Origin: Paractinoplanes atraurantiacus
GTDB lineage: Bacteria > Actinomycetota > Actinomycetes > Mycobacteriales > Micromonosporaceae
NCBI RefSeq assembly: GCF_900215205.1
Contig: NZ_OBDY01000038.1
Location: 32,644-96,643 of the forward strand
Length of the DNA: 64,000 nucleotides
Reading direction: 5' to 3'
The notes beneath the pieces are model-generated. The model did no database searches, had not been told where the DNA came from, and saw nothing but the letters and a program-made list of their open reading frames with translations. Below, piece after piece: positions 31,585-39,244 of this stretch. The position numbers and the translations under genes are program-made. Position 1 is the first letter of the stretch; each line of letters begins with the position of its first letter.

Positions 31585-32790
31585 GTGATCGACCGCACAC
31601 TCCTGCAGAAGCGGCTCGACCGGGCCACCGCGCACCTCGAGACACCGGTCGCCGCCGTCGACCTGGCCGCCTTCGACGACAATGCCGCCCAGCTGGTGGC
31701 GCGCGCCGGCGGCAAGCCGCTGCGGGTCGCGAGCAAGTCGGTGCGCTGCCGAGCGCTGCTCGACCGGGTGCTGGCCAAGCCCGGCTGGCACGGCGTCATG
31801 GCGTACACCCTGGGCGAAGCGATCTGGCTGGTCCGCCAGGGCGTCACCGACGACGTGCTGGTCGCCTATCCGACGGTCGACCGGATCGCCCTGCGCGAGC
31901 TGGCCACCCAGCCCGACCTGGCCGCCGCCATCTCGATCATGGTGGACCACCCGAGTCACCTCGACATCGTCGACCAGGTGACGCCCCCGAACGCACGGCC
32001 GGAGCCGGTACGGCTCTGCATGGACCTCGACTCGTCCTGGCGGCCGACGAACAAGATTCACCTGGGAGTACGGCGTTCACCCGTGCACTCCGCGGCCCAA
32101 GCCGGCGCCCTGGCGCGGCGCCTGGTCGAGCGCCCGGGCTTCAAGCTGGTCGGGATGATGTCGTACGAAGCCCAGATCGCCGGCCTGGGTGACCTGCCAC
32201 CCGGGCAGGCGCTCAAAGGCCGGGCGATCCGCCTGATGCAGTCCAGGTCGCTTCCGGAGCTTCTCGAGCGCCGTGGGGCGGCTGTGAAAGCCGTCCGCGA
32301 GCACGCCGACCTGGAGTACGTGAACGGCGGCGGCACCGGAAGCGTGGCCGCGACCGGCGCCGACCCGGCGGTCACCGAGGTCACCGCCGGTTCGGGGCTG
32401 TACGGGCCGACGCTGTTCGACGCCTACAGCGCGTGGCGCCCGACCCCGGCCGCCTTCTTCGCGCTCAGTGTCGTGCGGCGCCCCGCGCCCAGGATCGCCA
32501 CGGTGCTCGGCGGCGGATGGATCGCCTCCGGGCCCGCCGAGACGTCCCGGCAGCCCACCCCGTACCTCCCCGAAGGTTTGCGGTTCAAGCCCGACGAGGG
32601 ACCCGGCGAGGTGCAGACGCCGCTGGTCGGCGACGCCGCGGCGACGCTACGGCCGGGCGACCGGGTCTGGTTTCGTCACGCCAAGGCCGGCGAACTGTGC
32701 GAGCACGTCAACGAGCTTCAGCTGATCGACGGCGAGACAGCCACGCCGACCCCGACCTACCGCGGGGAGGGCCATGCCTTCCTGGGGTGA
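31585..32790 (+). CDS. PLP-dependent amino-acid deaminase/aldolase (alanine-racemase-N fold)
   Basis: A 401-aa fold-type III PLP enzyme. The PLP lysine is in LRVASKSVRC near residue 50; LYVNGGGTGS and AGSGLYGPTLFD bind phosphate and metal, and HAKAGELCEHVNE is the C-terminal beta-domain motif. It resembles D-threonine aldolase/D-serine deaminase-type proteins, so a D-amino acid or beta-hydroxy amino acid is a likely substrate. GTG 31585 has TAAGTT (31573-31578) six bases upstream, giving a leaderless transcript. It is divergent from the MFS-TMK gene and precedes a TetR and lactone oxidase, an arrangement common in Micromonosporaceae and Streptomyces. Confidence 0.88.
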   Translation: MIDRTLLQKRLDRATAHLETPVAAVDLAAFDDNAAQLVARAGGKPLRVASKSVRCRALLDRVLAKPGWHGVMAYTLGEAIWLVRQGVTDDVLVAYPTVDRIALRELATQPDLAAAISIMVDHPSHLDIVDQVTPPNARPEPVRLCMDLDSSWRPTNKIHLGVRRSPVHSAAQAGALARRLVERPGFKLVGMMSYEAQIAGLGDLPPGQALKGRAIRLMQSRSLPELLERRGAAVKAVREHADLEYVNGGGTGSVAATGADPAVTEVTAGSGLYGPTLFDAYSAWRPTPAAFFALSVVRRPAPRIATVLGGGWIASGPAETSRQPTPYLPEGLRFKPDEGPGEVQTPLVGDAAATLRPGDRVWFRHAKAGELCEHVNELQLIDGETATPTPTYRGEGHAFLG

Positions 32791-32797
32791 CCGCCGC

Positions 32798-33427
32798 TCA
32801 GTTGGTCACATGACGGTGCAGATACTCCCGGATCAGAGCCTTGGCCTCGGTCAGCACGGACTCGTCACCGTTCTGGTCGCGCCGGAACGCCAGCTTGATC
32901 AGCGCGTCCGCCGCCTCCACCGAGATCTGCAGCGCGAACCGCAGCCGCGCCCGGTCGATCAGCTGGAACTGGTCGACCAGCAGCTCGGCCAGGCGGTCGG
33001 CGATCACCGCGTTGTTGTCGCGCTCGACGTCGAGCAGGTGCACGTCGACCACGTCGCCGAAGTGCAGCGTGCGGAAACCGGGCACGCTGCGGTGCATGTC
33101 GATGTACGCGTCGATGGCCGCGTCGACACCGTCCCACCAGTGGGCGAAGGTCTCGTTGCCGAAGCGGTCGGACAGACTCTGCAGGTAAGCGTCCATGTTG
33201 CGCATGGCCAGCGCCTGGACGATGGCCCGCTTGTCGGGGAAGAACTGGTAGACCGAGCCGATGGCGACCTCGGCCCGCTCGGCGAGCAGCGTCGTGGTCA
33301 GGCCCTCATAGCCGACCTCGTCGACGAGCTCGGCGCAGGCGTCGAGCATGCGTTGGACCCGGGCAACGCTTCTGCCCTGCACCGGAACCCGGCGCAGGGG
33401 CCCGGTGGTGACGGTTGGTGTCGACAC
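32798..33427 (-). CDS. TetR-family regulator between deaminase and oxidase
   Basis: A 209-aa TetR protein. The HTH is in residues ~20-65 (RVQRMLDACAELVDEVGYEG, LLAERAEVAIGSVYQFFPDK), followed by a ligand domain with YIDMHRSVPGFRTLHFGD. GTG 33427 is chosen over the upstream in-frame start (33511) because GAGGGAG sits nine bases before it. It is convergent with the deaminase gene (7 bp between stops) and divergent from the oxidase gene at 33565, so it likely controls its own and the oxidase promoter. Ligand unknown. Confidence 0.88.
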   Translation of the reverse strand: MSTPTVTTGPLRRVPVQGRSVARVQRMLDACAELVDEVGYEGLTTTLLAERAEVAIGSVYQFFPDKRAIVQALAMRNMDAYLQSLSDRFGNETFAHWWDGVDAAIDAYIDMHRSVPGFRTLHFGDVVDVHLLDVERDNNAVIADRLAELLVDQFQLIDRARLRFALQISVEAADALIKLAFRRDQNGDESVLTEAKALIREYLHRHVTN

Positions 33428-33564
33428 GCGTCGCCACTCCCTCTCAGCAGTGATAATCGGAACGTTACTCGGATCAACGAGCGAGAGGCATCGACGGGAC
33501 GCGCGGGACACGCCGCTTTCCCGGTTTTGTGCGACTGTGCGCTCGTACGGAGGACAAAGCCATA

Positions 33565-34866
33565 ATGACGACCCCCCTGAACGCCCGTCGCTGGATCAAC
33601 TGGGGCGGCAACCAGCAGGCCATCGCCGCCGACGTCCTGACTCCTGGCACTGTCGACGAGGTAGCCGCCCACGTCAAGGACGCGTCGGGAAACGGACGCA
33701 AGGTAAAAGCGGTCGGCAGCGGCCATTCATTTACCGCCATCGCTGTCGCTAATGATCAGCGAATGGTGCTGCACCGCCTCAACGAACTGATCTCGGTGAA
33801 CGGCGATCTCGTCACCGTGCAGGCCGGCATGCAGCTGGCCAAACTGAACGCGCTGCTCGCCGAGCACGGGCTCGCGATGCCGAACCTCGGCGACATCGAC
33901 CAGCAGACCGTCGCCGGCGCGATCTCCACCGGCACCCACGGCACCGGCGAGAAGCACTGCACGCTGGCGTCCTGCGTGGAGGGCGTCACGCTGGTCACCG
34001 GCTCGGGCGAAATGCTCACCGTCGGCAAGGACGACGAGATCTTCCCGGCCACCCGGATCGGGCTCGGCGCGCTCGGCGTCCTGGTCGAGGTGACGCTGCG
34101 CTGCGTGCCGGCGTTCACCCTGCTGGCCGACGAGCGGCCGATGGCGCTGGCCGACGTGCTGGCCGGGCTCGACGAGTGGATCCCGAGCAACGACCACGTC
34201 GAGTTCTACTGGTACCCGTACACCGATCGGGCCCAGCTCAAGCGCAACAACCGGGTCGGCGAGCACGATCGCCCGCTGTCACCCTTCCGGGGCTGGCTCG
34301 ACGACGAGTTCCTGTCCAACACGGTGTGGGAGGGCGTCTGCCGGCTCGGCAAGGCGCTCCCGGCGGCGGTGCCGACCATCCAGTCGGTCGCGGCGCGCGC
34401 GCTCACGGCCCGCACTTATACCGAGCGATCCGACCGCGTTTTCTGTACGCCTCGACGGGTGCGTTTCACCGAGATGGAGTACGAGGTTCCGCGCGAGGCC
34501 CTGCCCGAGGTGCTGGCCGCGCTGCCGCGGATCATCGACGGGCTGCCGTTCAAGGTGCAGTTCCCGGTCGAGGTGCGCTTCACCGGCCCGGACGACGTCT
34601 GGCTCTCGCACGGCTACGGCCGCGAGTCGGCGTACATCGCCATCCACCAGTACTCGGGCGTCGCCTACGAGCCGTACTTCCGGGCGATGGAAGCCGTCTG
34701 CCAGCCGTTGGGCGGGCGCCCGCACTGGGGGAAGCTGCACTACCGGACGGCCGGGGACCTGCGTCCCGTCTACCCGAAGTTCGACGACTTCCTGGCTGTG
34801 CGGGACCGGCTCGACCCGGCCCGGGTGTTCGCGAACGAATACCTGGACCGGGTGCTCGGAGCCTGA
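33565..34866 (+). CDS. D-arabinono-1,4-lactone oxidase-family FAD oxidoreductase
   Basis: A 433-aa FAD enzyme of the VAO/alditol oxidase group. RRWINWGGNQQAI starts the protein; GSGHSFTAIA contains the His that usually carries covalent FAD, TGTHGTGEKH completes the FAD domain, and PHWGKLHYRTA is the conserved HWGK active-site motif near the C-terminus. It would oxidise an aldonolactone or alditol with oxygen or another acceptor. ATG 33565 has a GGAGG ribosome-binding site. The divergent TetR gene suggests substrate-inducible control. The exact sugar is not determinable. Confidence 0.93.
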   Translation: MTTPLNARRWINWGGNQQAIAADVLTPGTVDEVAAHVKDASGNGRKVKAVGSGHSFTAIAVANDQRMVLHRLNELISVNGDLVTVQAGMQLAKLNALLAEHGLAMPNLGDIDQQTVAGAISTGTHGTGEKHCTLASCVEGVTLVTGSGEMLTVGKDDEIFPATRIGLGALGVLVEVTLRCVPAFTLLADERPMALADVLAGLDEWIPSNDHVEFYWYPYTDRAQLKRNNRVGEHDRPLSPFRGWLDDEFLSNTVWEGVCRLGKALPAAVPTIQSVAARALTARTYTERSDRVFCTPRRVRFTEMEYEVPREALPEVLAALPRIIDGLPFKVQFPVEVRFTGPDDVWLSHGYGRESAYIAIHQYSGVAYEPYFRAMEAVCQPLGGRPHWGKLHYRTAGDLRPVYPKFDDFLAVRDRLDPARVFANEYLDRVLGA

Positions 34867-34869
34867 GCT

Positions 34870-37653
34870 TTACTCCGCGGAGGCGGCGGCCTTTTTCGGA
34901 GCCGCCTTCTTGGGAGCCGCCTTCTTGGCCGCGGCGGCCTTCTTGGCCGGAGCCGCCTTCTTCGCGGGCGCCTTCTTGGCGGCGGGCTCGGCCGTCTTGG
35001 CCGCGGCCTTCTTCGCCACCTTCTTCTTCGGGGCCGGGCCCTTGGCGCGTTTCTCGGCGAGCATCTCGGACGCCTGCTCGACGGTCAGCTCCTCGGGCGT
35101 CTGCCCCCGGCGCAGCGACGCGTTGTATTCGCCGTCGGTCACGTACGGGCCGAAGCGACCCTCCTTGATCACCATCGGTTTCTCGGTGACCGGGTCGGGG
35201 CCCATCTCGCGCAGCGGCGGCTTGGCCTCACGGCGCTGCCGGGTCTTGGGCTGCGCGAGCAGGGCCAGCGCCTCCTCGAGGGTGACCGTGAAGAGCCTGT
35301 CCTCGTTCTCCAGCGACCGGTAGTCGGTGTCGCGTTTCACGTACGGGCCGTAGCGGCCGTTCGCGGCCGAGATCTCCTTGCCCTCGGCGTCGACGCCCAG
35401 CACCCGCGGCAGGGTCAGCAGCTTGAGCGCCTGCTCCAGCGTGAGCTCGTCCGGCACGTGCGACTTGAACAGCGACGACTTGCGGTCACCGCTCTGGACG
35501 TACGGACCGAATCGCCCTGATTTCAGTTGGACGGCCTCGCCGGTCACCGGGTCGTCGCCGAGGGACCGCTCGCCGCCACCACCCAGGTAGAGCTCGTCCA
35601 CCTTCTCCGGGGTCAGCTCGTCGGGCGCGATGCCCTCGGGCAGCGAGGCGCGGTCGCCCTGGGCCTCCTCGTCGGCGTCGGGCAGGCGGCGCTCCAGGTA
35701 AGGGCCGTAGCGGCCGACCCGGACCACGACGTTGCGGCCCTGCTCGTCGGTGAAGAGCGGGATCGAGTTGACCGAGCGGGCGTCGATCGCGCTCAGGTTC
35801 TCGGTGACCATCTTCTTCAGGCCGCCGGCCTTGGCGATCGAGTCGTCCGCGCCCGGGGTCTGGCTGCCGAAGTAGAAGGAGGTCAGGAAGTCGAGCGCGG
35901 CGTGGTCGCCGCCGGCGATGTCGTCGAGCTGGCTCTCCATCGAGGCCGTGAAGTTGTAGTCGACCAGGCGCGGGTAGTGGCCCTCGAGCAGGCCGATCAC
36001 CGCGAAGGCCAGGAACGTCGGGATCATCGCCTGGCCGCGCTTCTCGACGTACCCGCGGTCCTGGATCGTCCGCATGATCGACTCGTACGTCGACGGGCGG
36101 CCGATGCCCAGCTCCTCCAGCGCCTTGACCAGCGACGCCTCGGTGTAGCGGGCGGGCGGCGAGGTGTGGTGGCCGACCGCGGCCAGCTCCTCGGCGGTCA
36201 GCGGCTGGTCCTTGACCAGGGTCGGCAGGCGGCGCTCGGCGTCCTCGGCCTCGGCGTTCTCGTCGTCGGAGGACTCCACGTAGGCCCGCAGGAAGCCCGG
36301 GTCGGTGATCGTCTTGCCGGAGGCGGCGAAGTCGACCTCCTCGTTCGCGGTGGAGATCGCGCGGATCCGCACACTGACCGAGTTGCCGACGGCGTCGGTC
36401 ATCTGGGACGCGATCGTGCGGCGCCAGATCAGCTCGTACAGCTTGAACTCGTCGGTGGAGAGCTCGTTGGCGACCTCGCCCGGCGTCCGGAAGTTGTCGC
36501 CGGCGGGGCGGATGGCCTCGTGCGCCTCCTGCGCGTTCTTCACCTTGCCGGTGTAGCGGCGCGGCTGCGGCGGCACGTTCGACGGCCCGTACAGCTCGGC
36601 GATCTGGCGGCGGGCCGCGGTGAGCGCGGTCTCCGACAGGTTGACCGAGTCGGTACGCATATAGGTGATGTAGCCGTTCTCGTACAGCTTCTGCGCGGTG
36701 CGCATCGTCTGCGAGGCGGAGAACCGCAGCTTGCGCGCGGCCTCCTGCTGAAGCGTGGAGGTGATGAACGGCGCGTACGGCCGGCGGCGGTACGGCTTCT
36801 CCTCGACCCGGGTGACCGTGAACGGCCGGTCGTCGAGGCGGGCGGCGAGGCCACGGGCGCCGCTCTCGTCGAGGTGGACGACGCCGGCGCCGGGCTTGAC
36901 CTGGCCGGTGGTGGGCTCGAAGTCCCGGCCGGTGGCGATCCGGTCGCCGTCGAGGGCGATCAGCGTGGCGTTGAAGTTACGGGGGCCCTCGACCTGGCCT
37001 TGCACGGCCAGCGTGGCCAGGATGTCCCAATACTCGGCGGTGCGGAACGCCATGCGCTGGCGCTCCCGCTCGACCACGATGCGGGTCGCCACCGATTGGA
37101 CACGCCCGGCCGACAGGCCGGGCATGACCTTCTTCCAGAGGACGGGGCTGACCTCGTAGCCGTAGAGGCGGTCGAGGATGCGGCGGGCCTCCTGCGCGTC
37201 GACCAGGTCGCGGTCGATCTCGCGCGGGTTGGCCACGGCGGCCTGGATGGCCGGCTTGGTGATCTCGTGGAAGACCATCCGCTTGACCGGGACCCGCGGC
37301 TTGATCGTCTCGACCAGGTGCCAGGCGATGGCCTCGCCCTCGCGGTCCTCATCGGTGGCGAGGAAGATCTCGTCCACTTCCTTCGCCAGTTTCTGCAACT
37401 TGGCGATCTGGGCCTTGCGGTCCTGGGAGACGACGTAGAGCGCGTGGAAGCCGTTGTCGACGTCGACGCCGAGGCGCGCCCACGACTCGCCCTTGTACTT
37501 GGCGGGCACGTCGGCTGCCTTGCGCGGCAGGTCACGGACATGGCCGAACGAGGCCTCGACGAAATAGTCGGGGCCTAGATAACCGGCGATCGTCTTGGCC
37601 TTCGACGGAGACTCGACGATGACCAGACGGGTCGTCCTGGCGTCACTCGGCAC
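34870..37653 (-). CDS. topA: DNA topoisomerase I
   Basis: A 927-aa type IA topoisomerase that relaxes negative supercoils. The Toprim domain starts LVIVESPSKAKTI (catalytic Glu), with TDEDREGEAIAWHL holding the acidic triad near residue 100; the active Tyr lies in GYITYMRTDSVNLS near 329. Four C-terminal topo-C repeats follow (e.g. GRYGPYVKRDTDYRS, GRFGPYVTDGEYN), with no zinc fingers, then a Lys/Ala tail as in other actinobacterial TopA. GTG 37653 has GGGAGTGCC upstream. Corresponds to Rv3646c by context. Confidence 0.97.
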   Translation of the reverse strand: MPSDARTTRLVIVESPSKAKTIAGYLGPDYFVEASFGHVRDLPRKAADVPAKYKGESWARLGVDVDNGFHALYVVSQDRKAQIAKLQKLAKEVDEIFLATDEDREGEAIAWHLVETIKPRVPVKRMVFHEITKPAIQAAVANPREIDRDLVDAQEARRILDRLYGYEVSPVLWKKVMPGLSAGRVQSVATRIVVERERQRMAFRTAEYWDILATLAVQGQVEGPRNFNATLIALDGDRIATGRDFEPTTGQVKPGAGVVHLDESGARGLAARLDDRPFTVTRVEEKPYRRRPYAPFITSTLQQEAARKLRFSASQTMRTAQKLYENGYITYMRTDSVNLSETALTAARRQIAELYGPSNVPPQPRRYTGKVKNAQEAHEAIRPAGDNFRTPGEVANELSTDEFKLYELIWRRTIASQMTDAVGNSVSVRIRAISTANEEVDFAASGKTITDPGFLRAYVESSDDENAEAEDAERRLPTLVKDQPLTAEELAAVGHHTSPPARYTEASLVKALEELGIGRPSTYESIMRTIQDRGYVEKRGQAMIPTFLAFAVIGLLEGHYPRLVDYNFTASMESQLDDIAGGDHAALDFLTSFYFGSQTPGADDSIAKAGGLKKMVTENLSAIDARSVNSIPLFTDEQGRNVVVRVGRYGPYLERRLPDADEEAQGDRASLPEGIAPDELTPEKVDELYLGGGGERSLGDDPVTGEAVQLKSGRFGPYVQSGDRKSSLFKSHVPDELTLEQALKLLTLPRVLGVDAEGKEISAANGRYGPYVKRDTDYRSLENEDRLFTVTLEEALALLAQPKTRQRREAKPPLREMGPDPVTEKPMVIKEGRFGPYVTDGEYNASLRRGQTPEELTVEQASEMLAEKRAKGPAPKKKVAKKAAAKTAEPAAKKAPAKKAAPAKKAAAAKKAAPKKAAPKKAAASAE

Positions 37654-37858
37654 GGCACTCCCACACTTCGAACTCGTCGTTGCTCAGCGTTCCGCCATCC
37701 GGACCGGCGGAGCACAGACTTTCAACGTAACGCGCCGGACGAGCACCCATTCCCTCCGCACCCCGAAGTCGGATGGTAACGGTCCGGCCACCGCACGCGT
37801 CCGACGGCGACACCGTACACCGGGAACATGCCGTCGTGTCGCACACAATCCAGGAAGA

Positions 37859-38629
37859 TCACGCAGCCGCGCCCCGAGGCCAGAGGTCTTCCGGCGCGGC
37901 CGGGGGCCGTTCCCCGACCAGCTCGGCGAGCCGGGCGACACGTCTCTTGCCCTTGATCAGATATTGCCGTCCGTCTTCCGACAGCCGTCCCGCGAGACCG
38001 GCCCGGACCAGCGCCGCGTCGATCTCCGTGGCGTCCTTCTCCGGGTCCAGACCCAGCGCATATCCCCCCGGGACGGGCTCTCCGGCGGCCGCCACCCAGA
38101 GCCTCAGCCGAGGTCCGCTGAGAAAGAGCTCGGCGGCGGCCTCCGGCCAGGCCTGGGCAAGACCATTCAACCTTCGGGAGTACGCCGTGAGCACCTCGAA
38201 ACGGGGCCTCGGCTCGGGTGGATCATCCACTTCCGTGATCTGCGCCTCGGTCGGCTGATCATCGCCCGTTTCCTGCGCCGTCGTCCCCGGCTCGCCGGAT
38301 TTGTCGGTTTCGGTGGTTTCCACCGGCCGCCAGTTGACCACCAGCCCCCGGCTGACCAGCTCGGCCGCCAGCACATGAACCCGCCAGGCGGCGTCCACGA
38401 CCACCGAGACGCGGGCCGTGCCGCCCATGCGGCCCAGCCGGCCCGGACCGGCCAGGAGCCCGGCCAGGTCACCGGGCGAGGGCTCCGTCGTACCGGCCCC
38501 GAAGATCGGAAGTTGCCTCCCCGCCTCCGAAGTCTGCCCCGGCGGACGAGGCGGCGGCCGGCGCTTGGCAGCCGGAACCGGCGCGGGGAGAACCTCGCGC
38601 GGGATCAGCGGCCACCCCGTCTCGGTCAT
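37859..38629 (-). CDS. Conserved-type hypothetical protein upstream of topA
   Basis: A 256-aa protein without recognised domains. The N-terminus is Pro/Arg/Lys-rich (REVLPAPVPAAKRRPPPRPP); a globular core at ~75-120 has GGTARVSVVVDAAWRVHVLAAEL, an acidic disordered stretch (~125-165) follows, then TAYSRRLNGLAQAWPEAAAELFL with a WVAAAGEPVPGGYALGLDPEK segment. ATG 38629 lies 1 bp past the stop of the lipoprotein gene, so the two are likely co-transcribed with topA about 200 bp further downstream. It looks like one of the Micromonosporaceae proteins found at this place next to topA; function unknown. Confidence 0.7.
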   Translation of the reverse strand: MTETGWPLIPREVLPAPVPAAKRRPPPRPPGQTSEAGRQLPIFGAGTTEPSPGDLAGLLAGPGRLGRMGGTARVSVVVDAAWRVHVLAAELVSRGLVVNWRPVETTETDKSGEPGTTAQETGDDQPTEAQITEVDDPPEPRPRFEVLTAYSRRLNGLAQAWPEAAAELFLSGPRLRLWVAAAGEPVPGGYALGLDPEKDATEIDAALVRAGLAGRLSEDGRQYLIKGKRRVARLAELVGERPPAAPEDLWPRGAAA

Positions 38630-38630
38630 C

Positions 38631-39161
38631 TCACCGGCACTCGGGCACTTCGTCGAAGGCGGCCTGAAGCTCCTGCGAGTTGAGCTTGCTCGTGTCGAGG
38701 CCACTCGCCTCGTAGTCGCTCTGCAACTGCGAGACGACCTGGGTCACCTGCTGATAGAAGGTCTCGGCGGGCGCGGTGGGCAGGCCCTGGATGCCGCCCT
38801 TGGCCTTCGCGTAGGCGTCGCGCATCGCGGAGAGCGAGCCGAGGAAACCGTCGGCGATCTTCTGACCGCCGTCCACGTCGGGCACTCCCGCCTTCTGCAC
38901 CCCGGCCCGGGCACGCTCGCTCGCGTCCTCGGCGCCGGCGAACAGCCGCGACAGGTTCTCCTTCGCCTGGTTGGGCGTGGTGGCGGTCTCCATCTGCTGC
39001 TGGGTGCGGGTGGCCAGCGAGCCGATCTCGCTGCGCCACGGCTCGAGCGTGGTGCAGACGGAGGTCGCCCAGGCTCGGGCGCTGTGCGCCCCGGAGCAGG
39101 CGGTCAAAGAGGTCACGAGCGCGAGCAGAGCCAGCACTGCGAGGGGTCGGGCCGGGCGCAT
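38631..39161 (-). CDS. Putative lipoprotein
   Basis: A 176-aa exported lipoprotein. MRPARPLAVLALLALVTSL is the signal, with the lipobox LTAC (Cys22). The mature part is helical and Gln/Ala-rich (TTLEPWRSEIGSLATRTQQQ, ATTPNQAKENLSRLFAGAED) and ends in LNSQELQAAFDEVPEC with a terminal Cys. ATG 39161 gives a normal signal length; ATG 39182 is an alternative. It lies directly downstream of the pyrophosphatase gene (83 bp, with a hairpin between) and upstream of the hypothetical before topA. Function unknown. Confidence 0.82.
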   Translation of the reverse strand: MRPARPLAVLALLALVTSLTACSGAHSARAWATSVCTTLEPWRSEIGSLATRTQQQMETATTPNQAKENLSRLFAGAEDASERARAGVQKAGVPDVDGGQKIADGFLGSLSAMRDAYAKAKGGIQGLPTAPAETFYQQVTQVVSQLQSDYEASGLDTSKLNSQELQAAFDEVPECR

Positions 39162-39192
39162 GGCATGCAGCGTACGGGCCATCCACGGCAGA

Positions 39193-39218
39193 GGGCACCC
39201 GGTGGTCACCGGGCGCCC
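39193..39218 (-). terminator. Imperfect hairpin after the pyrophosphatase gene
   Basis: GGGCACCCGGTG pairs with CACCGGGCGCCC around a 2-base centre (GT), with one A-C mismatch. It lies between hppA and the lipoprotein gene and probably gives partial termination. Confidence 0.45.
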
Positions 39219-39244
39219 CCCATTACCGTCGATCTTTGAATTCG

